Origin: Molanna angustata
Lineage: Eukaryota; Arthropoda; Insecta; Trichoptera; Molannidae
Length of the DNA: 64,000 nucleotides
Direction of reading: 5' to 3'
Assembly: GCA_963576475.1 (NCBI GenBank)
Contig: OY754969.1
Coordinates: 26,240,958-26,304,957, forward strand
Within the stretch, counting starts at the first letter, position 1. Every line of letters starts with the position of its first letter. The notes under the pieces are model-generated. The model had not been told where the DNA came from and ran no database searches. It was given only the letters and a program-made list of their open reading frames with translations. This document shows, one piece after another, positions 1 to 11,297 of this stretch. A program made the position numbers and the translations under genes.

Positions 1-1242
1 GATGAGAAGAAGAGAACATTTGAAGCTTTACCGTCTATTCCTGATTCTCGTGTAATTTATTACCTCGCCAAGAAACGGTAGAAAGAGTAGATAGATGCCT
101 TGGAGCTCGTTTTCCGTTCAATTAATTTCTCATATAGGTACCTATATTACCTAATAATAATAATATAGGTATAATACACGAAGATTGCTTTAACTTGAAC
201 ATACACATTAGGTACCTACTTATTACTGCCATCGTCTCTCAAAACCATTGAATTAACCAATTTTGTGCAACGCCCAATGCTTTTTGAAATATCTCAAAGT
301 TTTTACTCCCCACTAACCCAAGAGAATAAAGTGGGGAGTTATGATTTCGCAATTTTTAAGGCAATTTTTTTATAGCACATTATCAACTAGTATTATCATG
401 CTGAGATTGTATTCTGAAAGTTTCATCACAATGTATCTATGTGTGCTGTGTACTGTGTGCTATGTACGCCATGTTTATTTTACGTGATTATATAGACTAA
501 AGTACTCATTCGATTATTTTCAAATTTTGCAAATTTGTTTATCTAACTCGCTTAGACCCCATTAGATTTTAAAGGATATCTGAAAAGTGCTTCTCGATTT
601 TTTTAACTGTCAAATATTTCCAAGTGACCCCAAGTTCAAGAAACCTCTAATTTGATATATTTATTTCCAAATTGGTAAAAGTGCACATCACTTTCATAAA
701 ATGGCATTGAAGAATTATCAAATTTTCATAATAAAATATTCAAACCAAAAATAATCTCATTTCGTGAAAATACTGAAAATTTTCCATACAAAACTTGAAT
801 ACTTTATGGAGTGACTTGTTAGTGAGGAGTTTAGCTTTGGTCACAACCCATTCGTTTTCTATAGATTTACAGAACGAACAGTTTTGCAGTTCTAAACCTT
901 TTCGGGGTTGTTTTAAATATTATGTTGAACTAAATTAGTAATGTATTCAACAGTTACTTTTAAATATAATGTTGAACTAAATTAGTAATGTATTCAACAG
1001 TTACTTTTAAATATTATGTTGAACTAAATTAGTAATGTATTCAACAGTTACTTCTAAAAAAATGTTTGGATAAGAAAAAAGATAGAAACGTGAAAAAAAA
1101 TCGTAAAATTCGGAAGGTACAAATTCAATATTTCTACAAATGATTTACTTGTGTGAAATTGACTATAATAAATAGTTCACCTTCATTTCACTTATATCTA
1201 GAAAATAATTGTGTCTTGACTAACAATGTCAATATGTTTTCA
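1..1242. other. upstream/intronic AT-rich DNA before the membrane-protein exon
   Basis: No coding exon is recognisable here. The stretch ends in a good splice acceptor (pyrimidine-rich run then TTTTCAG, last base 1242) immediately before the GC-rich exon that carries the membrane-protein ORF. Most of it is therefore probably intron or 5' flank of that gene. It contains the 47-bp tandem repeat listed separately. Confidence 0.5.
914..1055. repeat. three-copy 47-bp tandem repeat
   Basis: The unit contains ATGTTGAACTAAATTAGTAA and recurs with exactly 47-bp spacing (motif starts 922, 969, 1016), nearly identical in all three copies. It lies in the presumed intron just upstream of the membrane-protein exon. 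No function is apparent. Confidence 0.9.
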
Positions 1243-1277
1243 GGGTCGGACCAGGCGCCGGGCGCACATGAAGAACA

Positions 1278-2702
1278 ATGGACGGTGGACGCAACAAGAC
1301 CGACGGACCGGACGAACGGGAGCAACTCAGAATAGAATTCTACGCAACTTACGATGTTATGACGGGCGTGCGTATAGCTGCCACACTTGGCGGCTTCTTC
1401 GGCCTCATGGTTTTCTTGGTAGTCTACAAGAGCAGAAGCAAGTCCGTAAAGGCGCTGCAAGATCCCAAAATAGCGGAGATGGCCGCGGCGGCAGTCGCGG
1501 AGGAGGAAGCCGAGGAAGAAGAGCGTCAATTGGCTTACGCTCTAGAGGAGGCTCTCGAGGCGCGCCGCTCTTTGGCGGGACCCGCTCACTGGGCACCTTG
1601 GCCCTCCCGCGCTCCGCGATTCTCCTCCGTCGGAGGAGGTTACAGTAGTCTGCTAGCGCCCCCGCGACGTCTATCCAAAATGCGCGGTGATAGCCTGCCG
1701 GCCTCAGCTCTTAGGTTCGATTACAGACCTCCGTTCTACGAGGACGACAACGAAATGACCGACGCAGTTGACGACGTCTCGTGTATCGGTCCTTCCGAGT
1801 ACGCTAGCAGATTCTTGGCGGTACCCGGGGGACCCCGGAGATTCAGCAGCATCACTTGTTCCAGTTCGGGCAGCTCCTATTTGGAGAGGAGAGGATCTTC
1901 TCTCGTCTGTACTCTTCCTGCGCTGCCGCCTACTCCGCGGCCCCGACCGTCTCGGCGTCATGCACCGAGAGAACACGATTCCGAGGACAATTTTAACCCG
2001 ATAAACATTCGAGTGATTCAAGCGACTCCGGAGCTGTCTCCTTGCGTCAGTGAACATACAGTTTTAGACCGAGAAGCTTCGACTAAAAAAAGATTCGAAC
2101 CATCGACCAACGGTGCAGCGGAGGCTCGGGGACCCGCGCCTTTGGCGTCCCTCGGAAGTTGTGGAGTTTCTTTGAGCGTAGATTATAAAGATTATGATCT
2201 TCATTCGGTCGGATCAGATTCCGTATTTTTTGAGGAAGACCGATGTCTAGATACTGACGACGAGATCGAACCTTTTTCTACAGACAGTGACGAAAGCGTT
2301 TCTCTCGCAAGTCGAGGATGCCCTAGAGGAGAGAGGGAGGTCCGACCGCGTCGGAGGTCACGTCACATAGTCGGAAGGTCTGTACCTGTAGCAGCTTCGC
2401 CCCCTCTCACCGTGGCCCCAGCCCTCTTGGGTCGAGCGGGCGAGCCTTCCGTGAGACGGCACCACTTCTTCTTGGGCAAGCCTATTACTCGGAAGGCGCT
2501 GCGAAGGTTATCTCACCCCACGATCCTAGGATGTTCCACTATCAGCGGTGCAGTGTCTGCCGGTGGAGGAGGTCACGCTCAAGATGTGGAACTGGGATGT
2601 CGCTCACCGCTTCCCGCCCTTCATTCAGCAGAATTCTCTGTGGGCAGTCCCGAACCCTTAGATCCCGAAGGGTGCTCATGGTCTCGAGAGACACTGTTTT
2701 AA
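1278..2702 (+). CDS. uncharacterised single-pass membrane protein with long disordered cytoplasmic tail
   Basis: A 474-codon open frame in an island of much higher GC content than its surroundings. A splice acceptor ends at 1242, and an in-frame TGA nine bases before the ATG at 1278 fixes the start, so upstream exons are probably non-coding. Residues 1-30 are short and polar, with one N-K-T glycosylation sequon. Residues 31-50 form one hydrophobic helix, followed by a basic stop-transfer stretch (KSRSKS). This predicts an extracellular N-terminus and a cytoplasmic C-terminus. Residues 64-97 are Glu/Ala-rich and helical; the rest is Ser/Arg/Pro-rich and probably disordered, with an acidic patch (DTDDEIEPFSTDSDES) near residues 325-340. 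I do not recognise the family. Consistent coding composition over 1.4 kb and the splice context make it a real gene; the function is unknown. Confidence 0.8.
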   Translation: MDGGRNKTDGPDEREQLRIEFYATYDVMTGVRIAATLGGFFGLMVFLVVYKSRSKSVKALQDPKIAEMAAAAVAEEEAEEEERQLAYALEEALEARRSLAGPAHWAPWPSRAPRFSSVGGGYSSLLAPPRRLSKMRGDSLPASALRFDYRPPFYEDDNEMTDAVDDVSCIGPSEYASRFLAVPGGPRRFSSITCSSSGSSYLERRGSSLVCTLPALPPTPRPRPSRRHAPREHDSEDNFNPINIRVIQATPELSPCVSEHTVLDREASTKKRFEPSTNGAAEARGPAPLASLGSCGVSLSVDYKDYDLHSVGSDSVFFEEDRCLDTDDEIEPFSTDSDESVSLASRGCPRGEREVRPRRRSRHIVGRSVPVAASPPLTVAPALLGRAGEPSVRRHHFFLGKPITRKALRRLSHPTILGCSTISGAVSAGGGGHAQDVELGCRSPLPALHSAEFSVGSPEPLDPEGCSWSRETLF

Positions 2703-3509
2703 TAATTGCGTTAGTGCATCGAAGTAGTTTAGATACTGTTATTAAAATGTGGCTGTTAATATAATATGTAACTTTACCACATATGCGAGGAACATGAGGG
2801 TACACATATCGCATTTGCTATAGCGCACATATACATACATAGTTATTTTTTTACTGAAGACTAGACATTTAGGAAAACAAATTACTGTTTGTATATGTTT
2901 GATTAAAATTGTAATATGAACACATAGTATGTTATTTAGATTTTTATTTATAAGGTGTAAATGATGTTAATAGATTTACAATAACAGAAGATTATGTAAA
3001 AATTGATAACCTAAGTAACGATATTGTTTATATTGTATTGAATTAGATTTGACTATATTTATATAGTTCAAGACAGTGAGTGGGCATTAACCTATATTCC
3101 CGTTCTATATACCTGCCCGCTGTTCTCCATTCACTTCATTTTATTGACAGGTAGAAACCTTATTAAAAAGTGCCAACCATTTAAATAATTAATAGTCAGA
3201 TATTCAATCTATATCTATAGACCACAGCATGTTTAATCGCACACCATACGTATTTTTAACCCTTTTAAATCTTTTAGGTTATCAGTATATTTATGAATTA
3301 CATAAAATTCACTGTGATTATTCGTCATGGAGCTCTATATCCATTTTCAAAAAAATCAAGACGTACAAGTATGAGGCGATGCACGAATATTGCGAGGGCG
3401 AAAAATGTGTGTCAATATAGAAAAATGTGGCATTCGGTTATCTCTGCCTACCCCGTGAGGGACATGGTGTGATTTTATGTAAGTGTTTAAGTATGTAATT
3501 TAAAATAAA
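2703..3509 (+). other. probable 3' UTR and downstream flank of the membrane-protein gene
   Basis: AT-rich, without credible coding potential. AATAAA at 3504-3509 is one candidate polyadenylation signal; weaker ATTAAA variants lie closer to the stop. Bases 3430-3475 resemble the LINE 3'-tail motif seen at 62792-62974 (TCTCTGCCTACCCC then GAGGGACATGG), so part of this flank is a retroelement fragment. Confidence 0.4.
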
Positions 3510-3582
3510 TGGTGTACATAATTAAAAATCTTAGTAAGAACACTGAATCATAACATTTACAAGTGTTCCTCTGTTCCAATGG

Positions 3583-4185
3583 TATACTCTATTTCTTCTA
3601 TGAATGACCAGGCATTTGCGCATGTCTCCGCCCATTAGGCGTATTCATCCCCGCTTTACAACTATTTATATTTAATGAGGTAAAAAAACCCAAGTCAATT
3701 TTGTGAAGTGTTTTTATTTTTAAACAATAAAGACAATAAATTGACTTCATTCTAATTTATATAAATATTAGGTATATTTTATTAAATTATTAAATTTTTT
3801 TTTGAATGTCATAAAATTCTTGTGTGAAAGAAAACAATGACAACAAATAAAGAAAAGAACTTGATTTATTTATAAAAATATTATCTGAATACAAAAAAAT
3901 ACAAAATAAATATTAAAAGTTGAATATTTTACCTGTCCATTTTTATTTCTCTTAACTGGCGAAAGTGATATATTTTTCTATGTTGCTGTTACACTGTTAA
4001 TAACTACACTATCCATAAATATTATAATAAACTCTTTGAACTACACTGGGGATGTCGACTGACTTAACTAATACCTGTGATAAGTCGACCGTTTATTGCA
4101 GTGGGCGGTACCTGCGCAAAGGGGGCCTAAAAACGGTTCTTAGTTGGTCATTCCTAGCAGGAATTTAGAATAGAGTGTTAATTGA
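3583..4185. mobile_element. degenerate inverted-repeat element (MITE-like)
   Basis: The sequence around 3583-3645 (ACTCTATTTCTTCTATGAAT..., GACCAGGCATTTGCGCA, CCGCCCATTAGG) reappears in reverse complement at about 4100-4180, with many substitutions and small gaps. The interior is AT-rich and non-coding. Long, old terminal inverted repeats around a non-coding core suggest a non-autonomous DNA transposon; I saw no clear target duplication. Confidence 0.45.
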
Positions 4186-6836
4186 TTTTGGTGAACGGTA
4201 TTGTTACTTGGGTACAAAATGTAATTGTTTTGTATAGTGTATTTAAATATAAGTAGTAAATATGGTTTTCACGCCTGTTTATCCACAAACTTCACATCAC
4301 AATTATTTCTGTAATACATATTTGAATGAAAAAACAAGTACTTATTATGTATTGCAAAAAATACAATAGGTACTTTATTTTTATTGTAAAAATGATTTAG
4401 TGTGTCGATTCTTGAATAACGCAATATACAAATCAAATAAATGTGATTTTGATTAATTATAACCAAGCAGATTGTGGCAAAAGATCATCACACCATAGTA
4501 TTATGTATGTAAAGGATTTTAGTTTTAAACTGATTTAAACAATTTTGACAGTAACATTGTTGAAAAAAAATCTTCCAATAATTATTTACTTTGTATAAAT
4601 ATTTGAATCGATTAAAAACAAAGACGTTCAGAAAATTTCAATATAAATATATTATATTGATATCAATTTGAAATAATTGTTACATTTTTAAACTAATAAT
4701 TGGTAGAAAATCTGTCCTCACTTTGGGACCACTACATTATATTGAATACGAAGGTCCATTAAATGGGCTAAATATTTTCATTTCTTTATAAGTGTATATT
4801 TATACATTATTTTTATCCGTGTCTTAGTTGAACCTTTTTACTTAATATTGCTGTATTTTGTGTGAATAATTTGAGGATATGGTTTTAGATAGAAATACAA
4901 AAATATATATTTTTTTTAATTTGTATTGTTTGTTTGCAATTGGAAAATTATGTTGTTTATTCGTACAAGGTGTGTAAATACTCTTTGTAATTAATACATA
5001 TATAATATGTTTTCATAGTTATTTATTTACCAATCATTTATGCCTTCATCATTTTGAATATATTAAAAAATAATGAATTGCAATTTTGACAAAATATAAT
5101 GAGCAAGTCATTCAAAGTATTATTTGGAAAATTAATTTCTCAATTCACACTCTTTTAATATTATCAATTTATAAAATATTTACATCAATTAGCATCGATA
5201 AAGTCTTTAGTTTTAATCCTTGCAGTCAATTAATTTCAGTAATACAATATAATTCATTTTTTTTGCAAAAAAAATGATGAAGTAAGATATGTTATGTACC
5301 TAATCACTATTATCACTAAAATTAATACAGAAAAACAAATCAAACAATACAGGTAAAAAATGTTAATAATAATCTTAAGTATAAAATGAATACAGTACAA
5401 TAAAAATATATATATAAAATCCAATAAATAAAAATATTATATTATCTACCTATAGATAGCGAAAAGTATTGAATGTTTAGATGTTAAATTATAAACCCAA
5501 CGTATACCTACACCTATAATATTAACTATTAACTAAATGTTTGATCCTTGTGTCCATGTATTAAAAATACAATATTACAGTTATAGCCTACCTAATGAAT
5601 TGAATTTAAATACAATGTTTTATAATTAGAATCACGAAATTAACGAATTGACGTTCACTTTCATACCAAATGTTGTGTTAGAATTATTGTCATTAGTGAA
5701 TTATATTGTATATAATAAGACCAATCTTATTCCATTGTAGCCTTGTTTTACTGACTCCCACATTATGTCCTATTTACTATGTTATTTGAAATGAGCAAGC
5801 AGGTTTCTGATACCATTAATTGATTAGTTTCTGTGGCAAAATCCTATACTAATTATCAATAAAGGTGTCCTTCTTATACCTGAATATCAAATATCTTACT
5901 TTACTTTAGTTTTTTTAGCAACCTATTATTGTTCCAGTATTATTATTCTCTCTACAAAAAATTAAAGTAAGTACCAATGTATGTAGTTTCCTAATTGTAA
6001 CAAATTTGAACAAACATAAAATACTAGGTGATAATATGTAATAAACGTTAGTATATTATAAAGGTACTATTTTTTAATAATGATGATTTTTATGTTTAAT
6101 TCTAATAGGGCCATAATTTCCACAAAAAGATTCTACATTAATTGGTCTAAAGTACTAACACAACACATGGATCTGACGATATAAGCTGTCTAATATTTAT
6201 AATTCAGTAACTCGAAATATCGTAGGTTCCATCATCGCTTAAATTCATGTTCAATACGTATGTAGGTAGATTAAAATAATGTTCCTTTCTGATTAAACAG
6301 ACTTCTGTTTTATCCTGAATGTTATTATATTAAACGAAAAAAATATTATATTGATGATATTACCGAAAAATTCGGTAATGTTGCTGAAAGAGAGTGACTG
6401 CTGCCAACGTACCTATTGTATCATACTTTCATCTATGCTTTTTACAATTTCATTCTTCAGTTGAAACTATGGTTGGCGAAAACTCTATGTTGGTAAATGA
6501 AGGCAAATTCTTTTTCCAAAAATGATGAGACAAGCAAGGGTTTTCTAAATAATGAATTTATATTAAAGACGTATCTTCAGGAGAAGTATTATCACCAACT
6601 GTTTATAGTTCGCATACTGTTTGAAGGAGAGATCGGCCTAAATTGTTTAAATTTCCATCATGTTCATCATCGGATTTCTCGCGATCCTCATCAGTCTGTT
6701 CTCAATTTTCGGAAATCCCCATGTAAATTAATTTTTCTTCATGAAAGTCTTCATTTTCAATCATATATATTGTTTCGTTGACCGACAAACTGAAATAAAT
6801 ATTTTGTTTGTTTAGTACAGGTGAAGTGATCACTAT
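4186..6836. other. intergenic AT-rich DNA, nothing recognised
   Basis: Very AT-rich with frequent stops in all frames. Short open frames (for example 5086-5277 and 6497-6781) have no family resemblance and a composition like random AT-rich DNA. I see no RNA gene or defined repeat. Confidence 0.5.
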
Positions 6837-7171
6837 GCATGGCGTCCGATATATCGGACGTCAAAATGTTTAGGTACGTGATTATATACACACATATAAG
6901 TTTTTTTGTAGAAAATAACAATTCGTGTATTTAAGGTACATATATAGTCCACATTTAAATTACATTTTTATCCAATTATTTGAAAATCAGTGATATTACA
7001 TCAAATACACTTACCCTCTCCTACACACAAAAACAGTTTTTCCATATGTGAAAAGTGTTGTCGACATTACAAAATATATTTAAATCTTATTAAATTAAAA
7101 AAAGAAGATATTCTTCAATAATTTGAAAGAAAAACAACATTTTCGAGCGTCCGATATATCGGACGCCATGC
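6837..7171. mobile_element. MITE with palindromic terminal repeats
   Basis: The left end carries GCATGGCGTCCGATATATCG at 6837 and the right end carries its reverse complement, ending at 7171. The core of each terminal repeat, CGTCCGATATATCGGACG, is itself a palindrome. The 335-bp element therefore has an inverted repeat whose arms are each self-complementary. The interior is AT-rich and non-coding. Confidence 0.7.
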
Positions 7172-7264
7172 TGTAATGGGTTAATGAAGAAAAATATACC
7201 TTAACTTTTTAATTATGTTCTGTATATATTCTTGTAGGAAAATAATAAGCATACCTTAGATTAT

Positions 7265-7330
7265 ATATGATACAGATACCTAGTCAGCGCAATGAATGTA
7301 TGCCAACTAAAACTACGAGGAACTATGAAG
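7265..7330. repeat. dispersed repeat shared with 21540-21625 (inverted)
   Basis: The sequence GATACAGATACCTAGTCAG...GTATGCCAACTAAAACTACGAGG is found in reverse complement near 21555-21620. It is an uncharacterised dispersed repeat edge. Confidence 0.6.
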
Positions 7331-7579
7331 CATACCCCGATTTTTGTCATTTATCTTAAATTTCTAAAAAACTATAAGCATTGTATTTTTTTATAAATTA
7401 AAGAAGATCAAAATATCTGGAAAAATACGATGTAACTTTACAATGTTAGCTATATATTATTGTCATGAGCCAATCGGGTCTTTAAATAATTATTATAATT
7501 AAAAATGAGGTGATGTATTCTTAAGATATGGTAAATTTATTCACATTATGTTTAAAATACATAATTTATAATTCTTCTT

Positions 7580-8200
7580 CTATTCCGGAAGTAAGGCCTC
7601 CTGAATTTGACTCCACGTCGTCCTGTCCTGTGCAGTTTGCATCCAGGATGTGCCAGTGCCAGCATATCTTGTTATATCGTCCCTCCACCTCAGCTGCCAC
7701 ACCTTTCTTTGTCACATGAGGAATCTAAGTCAACACACTCTTTGTCCACTTATCCGAGCTTCTGGCTAAGTGTCCCGCCCATTTCCATTTCAGAGTCGCC
7801 ACACAGTGGATTATATAAGTTACTTTTGATCTTTCTCTCACCGGTTCATTTCTTATTTTATTTCTTAGTGACGACCCAGCATGGTTCTTTTCATAGCTCT
7901 TTGAGTGTCTCGCAGTTTCTTGGCACTTAGTATAGAAAAATTTATTGTTTCTCGGTCATTTGTAGCAACCGGCAGCACTCACGCTTCATACACTTTGCTT
8001 TTCAGGTTTATGGTTGTTTTCCGGTTTTTCAAGTTATAGGTACTCTTTTCCGGAGGCCGCCCAGCTTAGTCCAATCCTTCTTTTGAGTTCAGCAGTCTGA
8101 TTTTCTTTATCCAGTCGAATGTTATTCTTGGACACTTTCTATGTTCCTACCCTCAACCCTAATCTGGAAGTTTTTTGTGCCCATTACCTACTTTTGTTTA
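7580..8200 (-). pseudogene. non-LTR retrotransposon ORF2 C-terminal remnant
   Basis: On the minus strand, frames joined across several frameshifts and stops give the C-terminal tail typical of insect non-LTR reverse transcriptases. The recognisable pieces are an AMKRTML block, an RNKIRNEP-like block, LKWKWAGHLAR, then RWRDDITRYAG and WMQTAQDRTTW, ending at a TAG (7580-7582). It is 5'-truncated and broken. The same tail type recurs at 60745-60945 and 61490-61715. Confidence 0.75.
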
Positions 8201-8280
8201 TGCCAGGTAGTCCTATATACATAGTCCTCATTTATCTCATTTTTAAACAATTCATAATTACCTAACTAATTTTAAATATT

Positions 8281-8325
8281 TTGACAAATCAATATCTCAA
8301 TAGAGACGAAGTTGGAATATTATAA
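8281..8325 (+). repeat. end fragment of the TTGACAAAC foldback family
   Basis: It matches the terminus of the foldback elements at 13255 and 44303 (TGACAAA, then ATCTCAATAGAGACGAAGTT). Only the outer arm is present. Confidence 0.6.
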
Positions 8326-8329
8326 GAGA

Positions 8330-9440
8330 ACTGGAAAATGTAGATTTGAAAATACCTACAAATTTATTTTGACGATGAAATTTCCTATTTGAATGGGTTT
8401 TATTTTTGAAACATAGTTATTTGCATAAACATACTTCTTAAAATAAATATTGCTTAAGGGCATATTCAGCAAATCAAGAACTTTTATTTAAAATGTATAT
8501 CATATATTTATAATTCAAATGTTTTGTTATTATTTCAATAAAAATTGTGAATTTTTTTACTTTTATTTCTGCCATAGATGTGAAGTTATATCACATAATA
8601 AATAATAATCGGTAAAATATGAACCCTTTGACCCTTTTCAATAACATATTTAAATTAAAATCTGCAAGAATATTCTGTATGTAGAACTTTTATTTATTTG
8701 TAGGTATTATGTATACAAAAGTAAATCCATAAATTTATATCCACACTTTTATTTTTTGTGTGTTACAAATTCAGTTTTTTTTATTTAAATATACATTCTA
8801 TATTACGAGTTTCATTCTATATAACATGTTATCAAAGAAATGTTTCCATTCCTAATTTAAGCAAGAAATTTGTGTTTGGGAAAGCAGCAACTCTTTGCTT
8901 ACCTGCACAATAAAAATAATTTACACAGAATCTATAAAACAAATAACATGACTTTAAAATAAATTAATTAACAATTATAAAAAAAACATACACATTTCAA
9001 AACCAAAAGCGAAAAGAATAAAAATAAAACCAAACCAAAGAGAATAAAAATATATGTTTCAAATCAAGAAAATAAAACCAAACCAAAGAGAATAAAAATA
9101 TATGTTTCAAATCATGAAAAAAATGTATAATCATAAATTATAAATAAAATACAAAAAATACATAGGTAAAATAATCTGTTACAACGAGTCAGTGGCGTTG
9201 TATGAATGTATCCACTCCACTAATTCAATAGCGTGAGCTGAAGCGTATTTTTTGTTTTGTTATTTAGTATAGATTTTTTTAGTTTATTCAAACATTTACA
9301 ACTATTTGTCACCTACACTACCGCAATATGAAGGAGATATAGTGCAATCATTCATTTAATCAATACACATGTTTACACAATGAATATAAACAAATTTTTT
9401 TTTTCGCCACACCTTTAGAACAAATAATAAAATAATCATA
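8330..9440. other. intergenic AT-rich DNA
   Basis: No coding or RNA gene is recognised. At 9015-9115 a ~45-bp unit (AATAAAACCAAACCAAAGAG...TTCAAATC) is duplicated in tandem. Confidence 0.5.
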
Positions 9441-9477
9441 ATCCCTAAGAAAGTATTGGACACCTGTCCTGAAGAAG

Positions 9478-9622
9478 CAGAGGGAGACCTAGGATGAGAT
9501 GGCTGGACGACATCGAAGGAGATATAAGAGCGATCGGACAGACAAATTGGAGGAGACTTGCTGCCGACAGGGCGGAATGGAGGCAGTTTCTTGAGGAGGC
9601 CAAGGTCCACACCGGGCTGTAG
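9478..9622 (+). pseudogene. RTE-type non-LTR retrotransposon C-terminal fragment
   Basis: The plus-strand frame reads RGRPRMRWLDDIEGDIRAIG, then NWRRLAADRAEWRQFLEEAK and a short end before TAG at 9620-9622. This GRPR.RW.DDI...W...A.DR..WR tail is the conserved C-terminus of RTE-like reverse transcriptases in insects. Only the last ~48 codons survive; it is an isolated 5'-truncated copy. Confidence 0.8.
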
Positions 9623-9972
9623 CGCCATTGCTGATGAAGAATAATTATTACCCTACTATAACAACTTTACGGAACTTTAAAAATTATTTTATTTATCAAC
9701 ATTATAAAGATAGCGAATGAGTTCTACCGGTTTCAAAGCAACAGTTTATATCTCGGAACGGTTATCAGCCGTTTTGCTAATGAGCAGTTACTCAATAGCA
9801 AAATTTATTGTAATAAATTAAAAAATACCGATAAAAAGAGTCTGCTTGAAGTTAAAATAAGAACTACAATATCAACTCGACGAACTAAGTTTTGTCTTAG
9901 AAAACTCCTGGTGTCATGCAATGAATATAACATAGTTATGATTATAATATCCATAGTGTAAGTACCTATCAC

Positions 9973-10767
9973 TAGTTGCACTAACACATGAGACCCCACC
10001 GTCGATGACGATAGTAGGTATATACCTATAATTGGAGAATACGTACCAAACTATAAACACTTACACGCAAATTAATAAATACTTATTATTGATATTTTGT
10101 TTTCTATATAAAACATGTAGGTATGCTTGGAGGAGTAAATTTGATAGGTATGTATGTCAGGATAGGATAGTATGGAGGTGTCTTTTTTTCCTATCCAGAA
10201 TACGAAAACAGCATGATGGTATGTATTTATGTATGTTTGGAGATTAAGTAGGTATCAAACTATTATGTGAGATATTACCCTCTATTCAGTAACTATCGAA
10301 ACTAAAATAGGAACGTTCTAAAATTGCAGATTTTAGATTTACGGTCTTATTTCAGCGTTATAAAATTGGATTAAATGGAATAGTAACGTACATATTTTGG
10401 TCGGAACGTTCTTAAAAAGTTACTGAATCAGACGTATTATGAATAATTATGAAAAGAATGATATTTTCATCATTTTAATAATTATTCAAAATACGTATAA
10501 TTCAGTCACTTTTTAAGAACGTTCCGGCCAATATAGGTACGTTCCTATTGCATTTAGTCCAATTTGATATTTAATAACGCTGAAATAAGACCGTAAATCA
10601 AAAATCTACAATTTTAGAACGTTCCTATTTTAGTTACAATAGATACTAAATAGGGGGTAGTGTGCAATGTGTACTGCCTTACAAATTGTATGAAACGATG
10701 TCACTAAATTCAATTTTACAAAAATTGAATTGAGTGACGAATTAGAGGCAGCATCCAAGCGTTTCAT
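9973..10767 (+). mobile_element. R1K repeat copy, split by a MITE
   Basis: Starts CTAGTTGCACTAACACATGA and follows the R1K consensus (CGATAGTAT..., ACCAAACTATAAAC, GTCAGGATAGGATAGTATGG, GCATGATGGTATGTATT) to about 10277. It resumes after the MITE at 10658 (CTGCC, ACAAATTGTATGAA, GATGTCACTAAATTCAAT). This copy is divergent and therefore older than those at 61961 onward. Confidence 0.75.
10278..10657. mobile_element. Tc1/mariner-type MITE (CCCTCTATTCAGTAAC), copy 1
   Basis: A 380-bp element with full-length imperfect inverted symmetry. The left end is CCCTCTATTCAGTAACTAT; the right end is the reverse complement with a few changes. Both sides are flanked by TA, the target duplication typical of Tc1/mariner-like MITEs. 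The repeated GAACGTTC blocks inside each arm are themselves palindromic. A second copy is at 53759-54145. Confidence 0.85.
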
Positions 10768-11080
10768 GTGTCCTGTCACGTTAGACTTCGAAAATACGGC
10801 CGCCATTGGGACGCACGTGTCGACACACAGATTATATTGTGTCGACCGATGACGGCGTCAACCCAAATCCAAACCATTCCATCAAGAGCGTTAAATGCCG
10901 AGAGCCCCTTCCACAACACAAAGAGCGCCGAATGCCTAGAGCTCCTTCCACCACAAGCGCGTCAAATATATTATAATAACAGTATACCCCCATGATAATA
11001 ACACAAATCCAATTGATGCCGACACGCCCCGGCCGTGGGTCTGGGTCTCTAGAGAAACCCACCGTCCCTCGCGTTTGGGT
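10768..11080. repeat. GC-rich dispersed repeat fragment
   Basis: Markedly GC-richer than its flanks. The part around 10790-10930 (CGAAAATACGGCCGCCATTG, ACGTGTCGA, GACCGATGACGGCGTCA) recurs on the same strand at 47935-48035. It is probably a fragment of an unidentified transposable element. No reading frame is conserved between the two copies. Confidence 0.6.
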
Positions 11081-11146
11081 ACTTATCCAAATTGTTTCTG
11101 ATTGATTTTTCTATGAGGATAGCATAGAAAAATCAGTCACATCATA

Positions 11147-11295
11147 TTTTTTAAACCTAACCTACAAAAGTTTGGTAAAAATAGGTTGGTAAGGATTGAT
11201 TTTAGTTATAACTAAATTTGATATATAATACTTTCGCATTATATATCAAAAAAAGTAACTAAAATATAAAAAAAATAACTAAATTGGTGTAAATC
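11147..11295 (+). repeat. dispersed repeat (AAACCTAACCTACAAAAGTT...)
   Basis: The same sequence, with TGGTAAAAATAGGTTGGTAAG, the ATTATATAT block and AACTAAATTGGTGT, recurs at 56795-56940 in the same orientation. It is non-coding and probably part of a non-autonomous element. A small hairpin (TGATTTTTCTATG / CATAGAAAAATCA) lies just upstream at 11103-11136. Confidence 0.65.
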
Positions 11296-11297
11296 AC

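Noticed and set aside
1226..2057. Other ORFs overlapping the membrane-protein exon (140, 113, 117 and 78 residues)
   Set aside because: Shadow frames of the 474-codon ORF in GC-rich sequence; none shows domain features.
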